This document shows, piece by piece, positions 25,933 through 34,160 of a stretch of 64,000 nt of DNA. Location of the stretch: the NCBI GenBank assembly GCA_013816585.1, contig JACDEE010000005.1, forward strand, positions 62,001 to 126,000, given 5' to 3'. The notes under the pieces were generated by a model. It was not told the origin of the DNA. It saw only the letters and a list, made by a program, of their open reading frames with translations, and did no database searches. The stretch comes from Sphingosinicella sp. (GTDB taxonomy: Bacteria; Pseudomonadota; Alphaproteobacteria; Sphingomonadales; Sphingomonadaceae). Numbering within the stretch: position 1 is the stretch's first letter; the number at the start of each line of letters is the position of its first letter. The position numbers and the translations under genes were made by a program.

Positions 25933-27776
25933 AGCGTCGAACCGCTCGATGGAGCCAGACCCATCCAGCTAAGTCGCCAGCTGCCATGCTGCCGCCCGCC
26001 CGCCCGGTAATAAGGTTCGAAGATCAGCACCGCGCCGCGATCCGATCGTAGCTCCAGATCGTAACCCGGCAGGCCATTGCTGGCCGGCACTGCGCGAATG
26101 TCGGCAGGGCCAGGCTCGGCGCGGAGGATGTCGCTCGTTCGGTAGCCGTCGATCAGCCCCGTGGCATAAGTGAATGGCCCCAGGGTGAAGGCGACATAAT
26201 CGTAGCGCATTACCTCCTGCGCCACCGGGGAACCGTCCGGAGCCAGCGATTCCTGGACATTCCGGCTGACGGCGCGGTGGATCGACGGCGTCATGGGGAG
26301 CGAAAGAATGATGCGGTCACCGGGTGCCCAGCGGCGCGTGATCGACGCAAACTCGCCGGCTACGGCTGGGCGGCTCGCCTCGCCGGTTACGGAAACCGAG
26401 CCGCCGTCAGCCCAATCGGGGACGCGGACCTGAACGGTAAACTCTGCCTCCCTCTCTGGCTCGATTACCAGGCTGACATCGCCGCCAAAGGGATAATCGC
26501 CCTCCTGCCGGACGCTAACCGCTCCAGCCCCAGGTAAAATGACTACCGCCTTAGAAGGGCCGAGCAGGTTGACGCTGAGCGCGCCCGCGCGGGTCACGCC
26601 GTAGGCAATCGCCGGAAGTTCCTCCAGGGCCATCGCGCCGCTCGACTTGCAGCACCGCCAATAAGTGGTGTGGGTCCGCCGGCCGTTCGGGAAGGAATAA
26701 TAGCACCAATCTTCACCGTCAGGCGCCTGCGCGCCGATAAGGTCGTTATAGGCCGTGCGCTCGATTTCCTGGGCGAATTCGGCCTCACCCAGAATTTCGA
26801 GCAGCTGACGGTTGAGTTGTATCCAGGCCATCGTCGAGCAGGTTTCGACATAGCCATGAGGATCGAAAACCGCCGCGGGGTTGAATATTTCGCGTGAGCG
26901 ATGGGCGACACCGCCCCAGGGACCGCCGCCAAGCGTCAAATGGTGAGCGCGGATACGGGCCCAGATATTGCGCACTGCCGTCAGATAGCGTTCGTCGCTC
27001 GTCGCCCGGTAGAGCTTGGCGAGCCCGACCAGATTCCAAAGCAATTGATAAGCCTTTCCCGTCGCAATTTCCGACGGATCGGCGTCGGCGAGCGCCGCCG
27101 ACAGGAAGGCGCTGCGCGGGTCGCGCTCCGCCTGCTCGACGAGCAATAAGGCGAGGTCGAGATAATGCTGCTCCCCCGTCGCCTCGTACAATTCCACAGC
27201 CGGATCGATCAGGATCGTCGCCGACAGGCCGAAATGGTTGCCAAGATCGGTAATAGAGATGTCGCCGCTACTCAGCGTCTTAAAGGCGAGGTCCCCAATC
27301 CTGCGCGCGGCGGCCAGATAGCGCGCGGCCTCCGTCGCCCGATGGAGTTCGACAAAGCCAAGAATGAGATAGCTGTGAGTCCAGATGTCCCAGGTGCGGA
27401 GCGCCGGGGCCCCATCCCAGTTGAATGGCTTGGGCGGCTGCTTGACCATGAAGCGCCGCTCGGGTGGGTAATTGCCCAGATAGCCGCCCGTCTCCTGCCG
27501 TGCGATCAGCCAGTCGGCGACACGTTGTGCCCGGGCGATCAGTTCGGCATCGCCGGCTCGCACCGCCGCGCGCGTTGCCGCCACCAGCCATTTACCGGAA
27601 TGTTCGCCATACCAGTCCCCGCCTTCATTGGCCGCGACCGCCTCCGGCCCGAACAGGGCGATGGCCGGGCTGGATTCATCCACGACGAAGCGCGAAAGGC
27701 GCCCGCGATGATTGGCGTCCAGCGCCTCACCCAGAACTCCCCCCAGCCGCGCGGGGCCGGAGGAGTTGAAACTCAT
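25929..27776 (-). CDS. GH127-like (DUF1680) glycoside hydrolase
   Basis: Related to beta-L-arabinofuranosidases with an alpha/alpha-barrel. With the ATG at 27776 it has 615 residues and no evident signal peptide. The barrel segment ETCS (Glu312, Cys314) and the segment YWRCCKSSG (Cys375, Cys376) correspond to the region of the zinc site and nucleophilic cysteine. In characterised GH127 enzymes I recall a C-x-C-C motif; here the first cysteine is replaced by tryptophan, so the metal site may differ. A GTG at 27800 would overlap the upstream gene by 17 bases and is an alternative start. Substrate unknown. Confidence 0.75.
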   Translation of the reverse strand: MSFNSSGPARLGGVLGEALDANHRGRLSRFVVDESSPAIALFGPEAVAANEGGDWYGEHSGKWLVAATRAAVRAGDAELIARAQRVADWLIARQETGGYLGNYPPERRFMVKQPPKPFNWDGAPALRTWDIWTHSYLILGFVELHRATEAARYLAAARRIGDLAFKTLSSGDISITDLGNHFGLSATILIDPAVELYEATGEQHYLDLALLLVEQAERDPRSAFLSAALADADPSEIATGKAYQLLWNLVGLAKLYRATSDERYLTAVRNIWARIRAHHLTLGGGPWGGVAHRSREIFNPAAVFDPHGYVETCSTMAWIQLNRQLLEILGEAEFAQEIERTAYNDLIGAQAPDGEDWCYYSFPNGRRTHTTYWRCCKSSGAMALEELPAIAYGVTRAGALSVNLLGPSKAVVILPGAGAVSVRQEGDYPFGGDVSLVIEPEREAEFTVQVRVPDWADGGSVSVTGEASRPAVAGEFASITRRWAPGDRIILSLPMTPSIHRAVSRNVQESLAPDGSPVAQEVMRYDYVAFTLGPFTYATGLIDGYRTSDILRAEPGPADIRAVPASNGLPGYDLELRSDRGAVLIFEPYYRAGGRQHGSWRLSWMGLAPSSGSTL

Positions 27777-27783
27777 GGCCTGT

Positions 27784-29931
27784 TCAAAGGTCCGCGGCAC
27801 AGCGGAAGCCGATGCCGGCGGAGCGGTCTTTCGACGGCGCCATCAGCAGATATTTGCCATGTTCATTGAGCGCATAGGCCTGGGGGAAGTACCAATGGGA
27901 GGTTTGCGGCTGATAATTACTCCCGCCGCGCAGCACCGCCGCCCTGACATGCTCGTCCAGATATTCGTCGGTCCACTGCCAGACATTGCCCACCATATCC
28001 ATCACACCGAACGGGCTGGCGCCCAGCGGATGCGCGCCGACGCGCGCAGGATCAGGCATATTTCGATCCAGCGAAGGTTCGGGGACCGCCTCGGGATTCC
28101 ATTCGCCGCCCCATGGGTAGAGTCGGCCGTCATTGCCCTGCGCGGCATATTGCCATTCCCACTCGCGCGGCAGCCGCTTGCCCGCCCAGGCGGCAAAAGC
28201 GCGTGCGTCCTCGATCGAGACCCATATGACCGGTTTCTTCTCCGAACCCGCGGGCGGTGCCCCGTCGCTCCAATGGCGGAGGAAATTATGGGCATCGGCG
28301 GGCGCGTATCCACTCGCATCGAGGAAGGCCTTATACTGGCCGTTGGTCACCGGGCAGCGATCGATGCCAAAAGGATCGATCCTGATCCGGTGGCGATGAT
28401 GACGGCGCGGCGCGGTTTCCCATGGATATTGGACGTCGACTCCCTCGGCGGCATAGCCTTCGATCACCACGCCGTGAACGTCGAAATCGAAGTCTGTTGC
28501 GGGGATAGCGATCATCCCCTCGGGCACGCTGCCATGCGCCTTATTCGCCTGGATCGGTACCAGGCGTTGCGCCGCCGAATGCCAGGTCGAAGAGAAGCTA
28601 TCGAGCGGGTTTTTGGCGAGGCCCCGCATTTGATCGAGGAAGGTTTTCAGATCGTCGTCCTGCGCTCCGTCGGAGCATTGGAGCACGGCTCCAAAACCTT
28701 TGGCGTCGATGGACATCGAAATGACAGCGCGATCCCCTTCGATTCGGGGATCGAGCCCGGTGCCGTTCCAGGGATCGAAATATTCGGCGCCTTCGACATG
28801 GGGAATGCTGATCTGCTCGCCTGCAACGTCGAATTCGTTGCGGTTGATCAGCGTCCACAAAATCTGTCTCTCGCCGGGAAAGCGGCTGGCAAATATGCCG
28901 AACTGGAGCGTGCGTTCATAGGGGCGCCAGCCCGGGCTGGTGACCAACTTCCAGAAATGGCGCTGGATCGCCGCCACGCGGCGCAGAGTCTGGCCATCCC
29001 GTTCGGTCAGCTGGTTCCAGAAGCCGAAGACATTTTCCCAGGCCACATAGCCGATGCCGTTGAAGAAGGCGTGCTGCAGATCGTTGGTGCGGCTGCGGCT
29101 CCAGCGATTCTCGATATTGACGATATGGCGAGGCTCCAGCCATTTCAGCTTGAGCACGGCCGGCACGGGTTCGTCGGGAATGCGCTTCGACCAGCTCTGC
29201 ACGTTCCAGGACAATATGTGGTCGCCGGCCTGCGAGGTGGTTTCGGGTTGGAGAACGACCGGCCGGCCCTGTGCCAGGCAAGCCTTGTGAAAGGCCCGCG
29301 GGACGCCGCTATAGGTATCGCCATTGACCCCGTCGGCCCCGGTCGCGGCAACGAGATCGGCCATCAATTCCCAATCGGGCTTGCTTCCCGGGCGGGTGCC
29401 ATTGTCCCAGGGCATGGTCGGAAGGAACACCTTAACCCCGCGGCGGTGGAAGTCGTCCACTACCCCCTTGAGGCCCTCCACGCCGCCGGGTAGATCCCTG
29501 GCGAGGTCGAACTGGCTGCGATCGTCAATGCCGATATTGGGATAGATGTACCAGATGAGCACGCTGTCCACCTGGCCGAACCGGCCCTCGAGATCGTCCA
29601 GATAGCGGTCGACCGTATAGCGCCCGGATTCAGCGTCATAGAAATAACGGTCCTCGACCATCGTCAGCACATGAACGAAATTGCGCTGGGCCCATTCGAG
29701 CCCGGGATCGCGGTAGAGACTATCGTCGAACCCGATCCGGATCAGATGTTCGGTCCGCCATTCGGTGAAACCGCGCACCCATTCGTCGCAATCGCCATCG
29801 ACGTCGACCCGCCACCGGCCCATTTCCTGGAAAGGCCATCCCATCAGCCGGCCCGGCGGCGCCAAATAGGGACCGGTCAGCGCATGCGACACCTTGTAAG
29901 TGCTGGTCGTTCGAATGGGGGACGAGCTCAT
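27784..29931 (-). CDS. Fusion: glycosidase-like TIM-barrel domain plus FGE-like (SUMF1) domain
   Basis: The 715-residue protein starts at the ATG at 29931, which overlaps the kinase stop. The open frame upstream to 30144 is a shadow of the kinase gene. Residues 1-410 look like a retaining-glycosidase-type barrel, with acidic segments GADGVNGD (Asp200, Asp205) and QPETT (Glu230). I cannot assign a CAZy family. Residues 470-715 are formylglycine-generating-enzyme-like: PEGMIAIP, DRCPVTNGQYKAFL, GKRLPREWEWQYAA, MVGNVWQWTDEY, LRGGSNY and a final GIGFRCA. The catalytic cysteine pair of true FGE (in YRYRCAAR) is replaced by YFPQAYALN, and no sulfatase is nearby. The FGE-like part is therefore probably not a sulfatase activator. 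Confidence 0.7.
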   Translation of the reverse strand: MSSSPIRTTSTYKVSHALTGPYLAPPGRLMGWPFQEMGRWRVDVDGDCDEWVRGFTEWRTEHLIRIGFDDSLYRDPGLEWAQRNFVHVLTMVEDRYFYDAESGRYTVDRYLDDLEGRFGQVDSVLIWYIYPNIGIDDRSQFDLARDLPGGVEGLKGVVDDFHRRGVKVFLPTMPWDNGTRPGSKPDWELMADLVAATGADGVNGDTYSGVPRAFHKACLAQGRPVVLQPETTSQAGDHILSWNVQSWSKRIPDEPVPAVLKLKWLEPRHIVNIENRWSRSRTNDLQHAFFNGIGYVAWENVFGFWNQLTERDGQTLRRVAAIQRHFWKLVTSPGWRPYERTLQFGIFASRFPGERQILWTLINRNEFDVAGEQISIPHVEGAEYFDPWNGTGLDPRIEGDRAVISMSIDAKGFGAVLQCSDGAQDDDLKTFLDQMRGLAKNPLDSFSSTWHSAAQRLVPIQANKAHGSVPEGMIAIPATDFDFDVHGVVIEGYAAEGVDVQYPWETAPRRHHRHRIRIDPFGIDRCPVTNGQYKAFLDASGYAPADAHNFLRHWSDGAPPAGSEKKPVIWVSIEDARAFAAWAGKRLPREWEWQYAAQGNDGRLYPWGGEWNPEAVPEPSLDRNMPDPARVGAHPLGASPFGVMDMVGNVWQWTDEYLDEHVRAAVLRGGSNYQPQTSHWYFPQAYALNEHGKYLLMAPSKDRSAGIGFRCAADL

Positions 29932-30911
29932 ATTCTGTCCTGGGCGGCTTCTCTGCCGATATCCGCTACGCCGCAATAAGCCGCCAGACCAGCCAGAGCC
30001 GCCGTTTCGGCATCGGCCCTGTCCGGCACCGCTTCGACCTCCGCGCGGGTTGGGATACTGGACTGCGCGCCCATCCGGGTAGCGGCAAGGCCCGCGGCGG
30101 CGCAGGCGGTGCTGAGGCCCGTAGCAAGGCTCTCGCCCGCACAAAGAGAGGCGGCAAGCACACCGCAGAAAGTATCGCCTGCGGCGGTCGTATCGACCGG
30201 AGTGACCGCGACGGCGGGCTGAAGGTAGAATTGTCCATCTGAGCGCGCACAGGCGCCGCGAGCGCCGAGGGTCGCAACAACGCAGGGCACATCCAGGCGA
30301 GCCAGCTGCTCGGCGATCGTCCCTTCCGCCCCGCCAATGGCGGAAAGCTCGTCTTCATTCACGACCAGCACGTCGATCGCGGCGAGCAATTCGGCGGGAA
30401 GCAATTGCGCTGGAGAAGCATTCAGGATCACCCTCACTCCATGCGCATGCGCGGCGCGCGCATAGGCAATGACGGTCGGAAGTGGGGTCTCAAGCTGCAA
30501 CAGCAGGCCGTCTATCCCGGTCAAATCGGGCAGATCCCCCGGCCGAAGCGACATGTTGGCGCCCGGCGCGACGGTGATGGCATTTTCGGCATTGTCCGAA
30601 ACGCAGATCAAAGCGGCGCCGGTGGGTGCGCCCGACCGCACGCGATGAAGCGTGATGCCGGCCCCGGTGAGCGACGTTTCAAGCAAAGGTGCGAATACGT
30701 CATTGCCGAGCGCGACGAGCATAGCGGTGTCGGCGCCGCCCGCACGTGCGGCGGTCACCGCCTGGTTGGCGCCCTTGCCGCCAGCCACCATGGTGAGATC
30801 CCGGCCCAGCACCGTCTCGCCGGGTGCCGGAATGTGCGGCGCCCGGATGACGAAGTCGACATTGGCGGAACCGGCAACCAGTACCGAGGCGTGAGGCTTC
30901 GATTCGGTCAT
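29928..30911 (-). CDS. rbsK: PfkB-family sugar kinase, ribokinase-like
   Basis: Phosphorylates a sugar or related compound with ATP in the cytoplasm. The 327 residues carry the two PfkB signatures: GGKGANQAV (44-52) and DTTAAGDTFCGVL near 240-252 with catalytic Asp246. The N-terminal VAGSANVDFV and the overall pattern are closest to ribokinase. It follows the TonB receptor by 12 bases and overlaps the fusion gene. Ribose is not the only possibility; in this locus the product of glycoside cleavage, perhaps a pentose, is a likely substrate, which is inference. Confidence 0.85.
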   Translation of the reverse strand: MTESKPHASVLVAGSANVDFVIRAPHIPAPGETVLGRDLTMVAGGKGANQAVTAARAGGADTAMLVALGNDVFAPLLETSLTGAGITLHRVRSGAPTGAALICVSDNAENAITVAPGANMSLRPGDLPDLTGIDGLLLQLETPLPTVIAYARAAHAHGVRVILNASPAQLLPAELLAAIDVLVVNEDELSAIGGAEGTIAEQLARLDVPCVVATLGARGACARSDGQFYLQPAVAVTPVDTTAAGDTFCGVLAASLCAGESLATGLSTACAAAGLAATRMGAQSSIPTRAEVEAVPDRADAETAALAGLAAYCGVADIGREAAQDRI

Positions 30912-30923
30912 CGGATCGCGAGG

Positions 30924-33137
30924 TCAGAAATTGCTGTTAAGTGTCAGCGTTACCGTGCGTCCACGTCCCGCGAAATAGTTCTGAAAGAAGTCGATCTGCG
31001 AGAAGGAGAGGAAATAAAATTTATTGAAAAGATTTTCTGCGCCCAGCGAGACCGTGCCGAGCCCGTCGACCCTGTAGCGTGCCGTCGCGTCGAACAGGGT
31101 TCGCCCCTTGGTCTGTTCAGTGACCACAGTTCCGGTTCGCACCGTCCGATCCATCGTCTGGTCCATGCCGAGCGAGAATGACAAATCAGGTGTCGGCAGC
31201 ACCGTCGCGGTCAGGTTAAGCTTGTCCGGCGCGATGTTGGTGATGCCGAGCTGGACGTCGAGCGGTGTGATTACATTGTTGGCCCGGGTGGTCATCCCCT
31301 TCACGTGGCTATAGAGGCCGTTGAAACGGAGCCACGGGGTTGGTCTGAGCTCCGCAGTTGCATCGACTCCGGTGATCTTGACCGGACGCCGGTTTAACAC
31401 GAAATCGAGCGTTGCCGGATCGACTGACAGGCTCGCACCAAGTTTCGAAAAGGACCGGTAATAGGAAGCCCCGATGCTGCCCCAACTGCGACGCCAATTT
31501 GCGCCGATTTCCTTGTTCTCGAAGATGACGGCCTGCAAATCGACGATCCCATCGACCGACTGGCCCGGCTTGTTGATGTTCCGTAGCGGAATGCCCACGT
31601 TCGGCAGCGTGAACCCTTCGCTATAGGACGCGAAAGCGGAAAGGCCGGCACCCAATCGCGCGATGATCCCAGCGTTATACAAGTCGTTCTTGTATTTGAG
31701 CGTGCCACCGGTGACGAAGGCGCGGTTACGCCTGAAGAGGGTGCTGTAATCGTCGACCTTCACTCGGCCATCCTCGTGCCGGATGCCGCCGGTGACCGTC
31801 ACCGGACCGATGTCGTAAGACAATTGCGCGTAGGGGCCGAAACTCGTGTACTTGAGGGGTGGTACCAGCACACGATCAGTGATTGCCAGGCGCTGCTGGG
31901 TATTGTCGTACACGGCGTCGATGCCGACGCGCACTTCCAGGCCCTCGAGGAATTCGGGCAGTGTGTAGGACGTACGCAAGCCATGCTTCTTCGAATTGAT
32001 TTCCGATTGGTCGACCAGGGTACCGATCGGTGCAATCAACGGGTCTTGGCGATCATCGGTGTTTTCGCCACCGAAGCGCATTGCCTGCCGCGCGTAATAA
32101 GCCGTTACCAAGAGACTGCCGTCGAACAGATCGGTGTTGCTGTAATTCAGGGCCGCCTGCTTGAATTCATTGAATTCGGTGCGCAACGTGTCTTGCCCGT
32201 TGCGGTCTAGGAGGGGACCGGGCTCGGACGTATCGGGGAGTCCGGTCGTCTGGTCGGTGCCAGGAGGTGGCCGGCGACCCGCAACGTAGTGATAGTTCCC
32301 CTTGCTCGCGAGCCGGAAGAAGTTGCCGGTCAGCTCGAGCCTCTGGTTGCTGTCGAATTCAATTCCGGTCTTGAGGAAAAAGTTCTTTTGCGTGGTATCG
32401 GCGAGCGAACTGGACGCGCTTAGCCCGATCCGGCGACCCCTGGCGTCGTAGGTCGCACCGCGATCGACAAAAGCGGCGGCAGTGAACAGGTCGAAGTTGC
32501 CGCTTTTGTAGGACAGGTCACCCTTGATGCCATAGATGCCGCTGTCATCGCGAAACTGCGTCCCCAGACGGCCGCCAACGTGGGCATGAAGGCCTTCGCG
32601 CGTTGCGCGCTTGGTAATGTAGTTGATGACGCCGCCGGCGGCGCCGATGCCTTCCGACGCCGACGCGCCGCTGATGACCTCGATCCGTTCGATGATCGAC
32701 ATGTCCGTGAAAGTCGCGTTTCGGCTGCCGTCGCGCAATGGGGTTGATTGCGGAATGCCATCGAACAGGTAGAGCGTAGCGCGGCCGCGCAAGGTCTCGC
32801 CGAGCGTGTTGAGCGTCTGGTTCGATTCGGAATAGCCAGGCACGTTCTTCGCGAGCACCGAGGTCGAATCTTCGTTCAGCTCCAGATTGCGCGACACCTC
32901 CGCGGATGAAATCACCGTGACCGCACCGGGAATCTTGTCCACCGCCTTGGGCGTACGGCTACCGGTGACGATGACTTCTTCCTGGTCGGGGTCATCGAGC
33001 GCCGCCTGCGCTTCTTTGGGGGTAAGCTCGGCTCCGTCCGCCGCGGCAGTGCCCGCCCCGGTATCCTGAGCATAAGCAATATGGCTGGTGCCAACGAGCA
33101 GCATCGAGGCCAGCGTCAAACGCGCAAAAGTTTTCAT
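30924..33137 (-). CDS. TonB-dependent outer-membrane receptor
   Basis: Energised uptake of a large or scarce substrate across the outer membrane. The 737-residue protein has a signal peptide (1-23). A plug domain begins after EEVIVTGSRTPKAVDKIPG (about 53-71) and contains LRGRATLYLFDG and SGASASEGIGAAGGVINYI. A 22-strand barrel follows and ends TLTLNSNF with the terminal phenylalanine. It is the first gene of the operon reaching to the CoA-transferase, and divergent from the CitE-like gene. Position at the head of a carbohydrate operon suggests glycan or glycoside uptake rather than siderophore uptake, though the sequence alone does not settle this. Confidence 0.92.
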   Translation of the reverse strand: MKTFARLTLASMLLVGTSHIAYAQDTGAGTAAADGAELTPKEAQAALDDPDQEEVIVTGSRTPKAVDKIPGAVTVISSAEVSRNLELNEDSTSVLAKNVPGYSESNQTLNTLGETLRGRATLYLFDGIPQSTPLRDGSRNATFTDMSIIERIEVISGASASEGIGAAGGVINYITKRATREGLHAHVGGRLGTQFRDDSGIYGIKGDLSYKSGNFDLFTAAAFVDRGATYDARGRRIGLSASSSLADTTQKNFFLKTGIEFDSNQRLELTGNFFRLASKGNYHYVAGRRPPPGTDQTTGLPDTSEPGPLLDRNGQDTLRTEFNEFKQAALNYSNTDLFDGSLLVTAYYARQAMRFGGENTDDRQDPLIAPIGTLVDQSEINSKKHGLRTSYTLPEFLEGLEVRVGIDAVYDNTQQRLAITDRVLVPPLKYTSFGPYAQLSYDIGPVTVTGGIRHEDGRVKVDDYSTLFRRNRAFVTGGTLKYKNDLYNAGIIARLGAGLSAFASYSEGFTLPNVGIPLRNINKPGQSVDGIVDLQAVIFENKEIGANWRRSWGSIGASYYRSFSKLGASLSVDPATLDFVLNRRPVKITGVDATAELRPTPWLRFNGLYSHVKGMTTRANNVITPLDVQLGITNIAPDKLNLTATVLPTPDLSFSLGMDQTMDRTVRTGTVVTEQTKGRTLFDATARYRVDGLGTVSLGAENLFNKFYFLSFSQIDFFQNYFAGRGRTVTLTLNSNF

Positions 33138-33208
33138 GATAATCCCCTCCTATATTTTTGGCGCATCCTATGGAGGCTTGAGAACCAGCGAAACCGGGAG
33201 GAGCCTGT

Positions 33209-33238
33209 GTTCAGACCACATGTTTGTGTTTTCTGAAC
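33209..33238. promoter_or_regulatory. Inverted repeat in the divergent promoter region of the catabolic locus
   Basis: GTTCAGA (33209-33215) and TCTGAAC (33232-33238) are perfect arms around an inner CACA...TGTG palindrome (33217-33228). The element sits 72 bases upstream of the TonB receptor start and about 85 bases upstream of the CitE-like start. It is a plausible operator for a locus regulator. Confidence 0.45.
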
Positions 33239-33272
33239 CCGTGTGCCGCGACTAGTTCCGGACGCGCCTGTC

Positions 33273-33290
33273 GTTATCAATGTTCATAAC
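33273..33290. promoter_or_regulatory. Second inverted repeat in the divergent promoter region
   Basis: GTTAT (33273-33277) and ATAAC (33286-33290) flank eight bases, 33 bases upstream of the CitE-like start. The AT-rich arms stand out in this GC-rich DNA. The LysR product of the same locus is a candidate binder; this is inference. Confidence 0.35.
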
Positions 33291-33323
33291 CCGGCGATGT
33301 GACCGGAGCGGAGGGGTCGTTTG

Positions 33324-34160
33324 ATGCGCAGCAAGCTGTTCGTGCCCGGCACGCGCCCGGATTTTTTCGAAAAGGCACTGGCCGGCGAAGCCGACGCGAT
33401 CTCATTCGACCTTGAAGATTCGGTCCCGGAGGGCGCCAAGGCCGCTTCTCGCACCCGGCTGGCCGAGTTCCTTGGCAGCGACCTCGTGCGCTCGACCGCG
33501 AAGACGATCATCGTCCGGGTCAACGCGATCGGTACGCCGCATTTCCAAGACGATCTTCGGGCCCTTGCGCAGGCGCACATGCACCTGATCAACCTTCCCA
33601 AGGTGGAGGATGACGAAGCGATGCGGGCGGCGGCGTCGAAAGCCAGCGAAATTGCCGGGGACGCGCGCCTGCTGGTGAACATCGAAACGCCTCGTGCACT
33701 CGCGCGGGCCAGGACCATCGCCGCTGCCGATCCGCGGATAGCGGGGCTGCAGGCCGGCCTGAACGATCTGTTCGAGCCGCTCCGTATGGATCGAGCCGAT
33801 CCGTTCAACGTGCAAACGGCCTTATGGCAAATACGCATGGCCGCCGCGGAGAGCGGGTTGTTCGCGTATGACGGCGCTTGGCCGAATCTGGAAGATGCTG
33901 ACGGGTTTCGGCGCGAGGGCGAACTGGCGCGGAGCATGGGTTTCCTGGGCAAGAGCTGTGTTCACCCGAGCCAGGTGGCGATTGCCAATGACATATTCGA
34001 CCGCGGCGCAGAGATCGCGCAAGCGCACCGTATTCTTGATGCGGCGGGGGCCGCGGCAACCGAGGGCAATGGGGCCTTCCTGCTCGACGGAAAGATGATC
34101 GACGGGCCAGCGATCGCGCAGGCCAGGTCCGTTGTCGCCGGCGTGGAGGAGGGACGATGA
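33324..34160 (+). CDS. CitE-like (HpcH/HpaI family) CoA-ester lyase
   Basis: Member of the citrate-lyase beta / malyl-CoA lyase superfamily, which cleaves or forms beta-hydroxyacyl-CoA esters with magnesium. The 278 residues start at the ATG at 33324 after GCGGAGGGG. Features are SKLFVPGTRPDFFEKAL, the metal/CoA segment DAISFDLEDSVPEGAK, INLPKVE, VNIETPRAL (acidic ligand) and GKSCVHPSQ near the C-terminus. It overlaps the symporter start (ATGA). Together with the type III CoA-transferase on the opposite arm it could form an acid-activation and cleavage pair. Confidence 0.88.
   Translation: MRSKLFVPGTRPDFFEKALAGEADAISFDLEDSVPEGAKAASRTRLAEFLGSDLVRSTAKTIIVRVNAIGTPHFQDDLRALAQAHMHLINLPKVEDDEAMRAAASKASEIAGDARLLVNIETPRALARARTIAAADPRIAGLQAGLNDLFEPLRMDRADPFNVQTALWQIRMAAAESGLFAYDGAWPNLEDADGFRREGELARSMGFLGKSCVHPSQVAIANDIFDRGAEIAQAHRILDAAGAAATEGNGAFLLDGKMIDGPAIAQARSVVAGVEEGR

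Noticed and set aside
27712-29493. Long plus-strand open frame opposite the fusion gene
   Set aside because: No family-like sequence, while the minus strand has clear FGE-like motifs and operon overlaps.
29932-30144. 71-residue N-terminal extension of the fusion gene
   Set aside because: The region is coding for the kinase in another frame, and the ATG at 29931 overlaps the kinase stop as usual for coupled genes.
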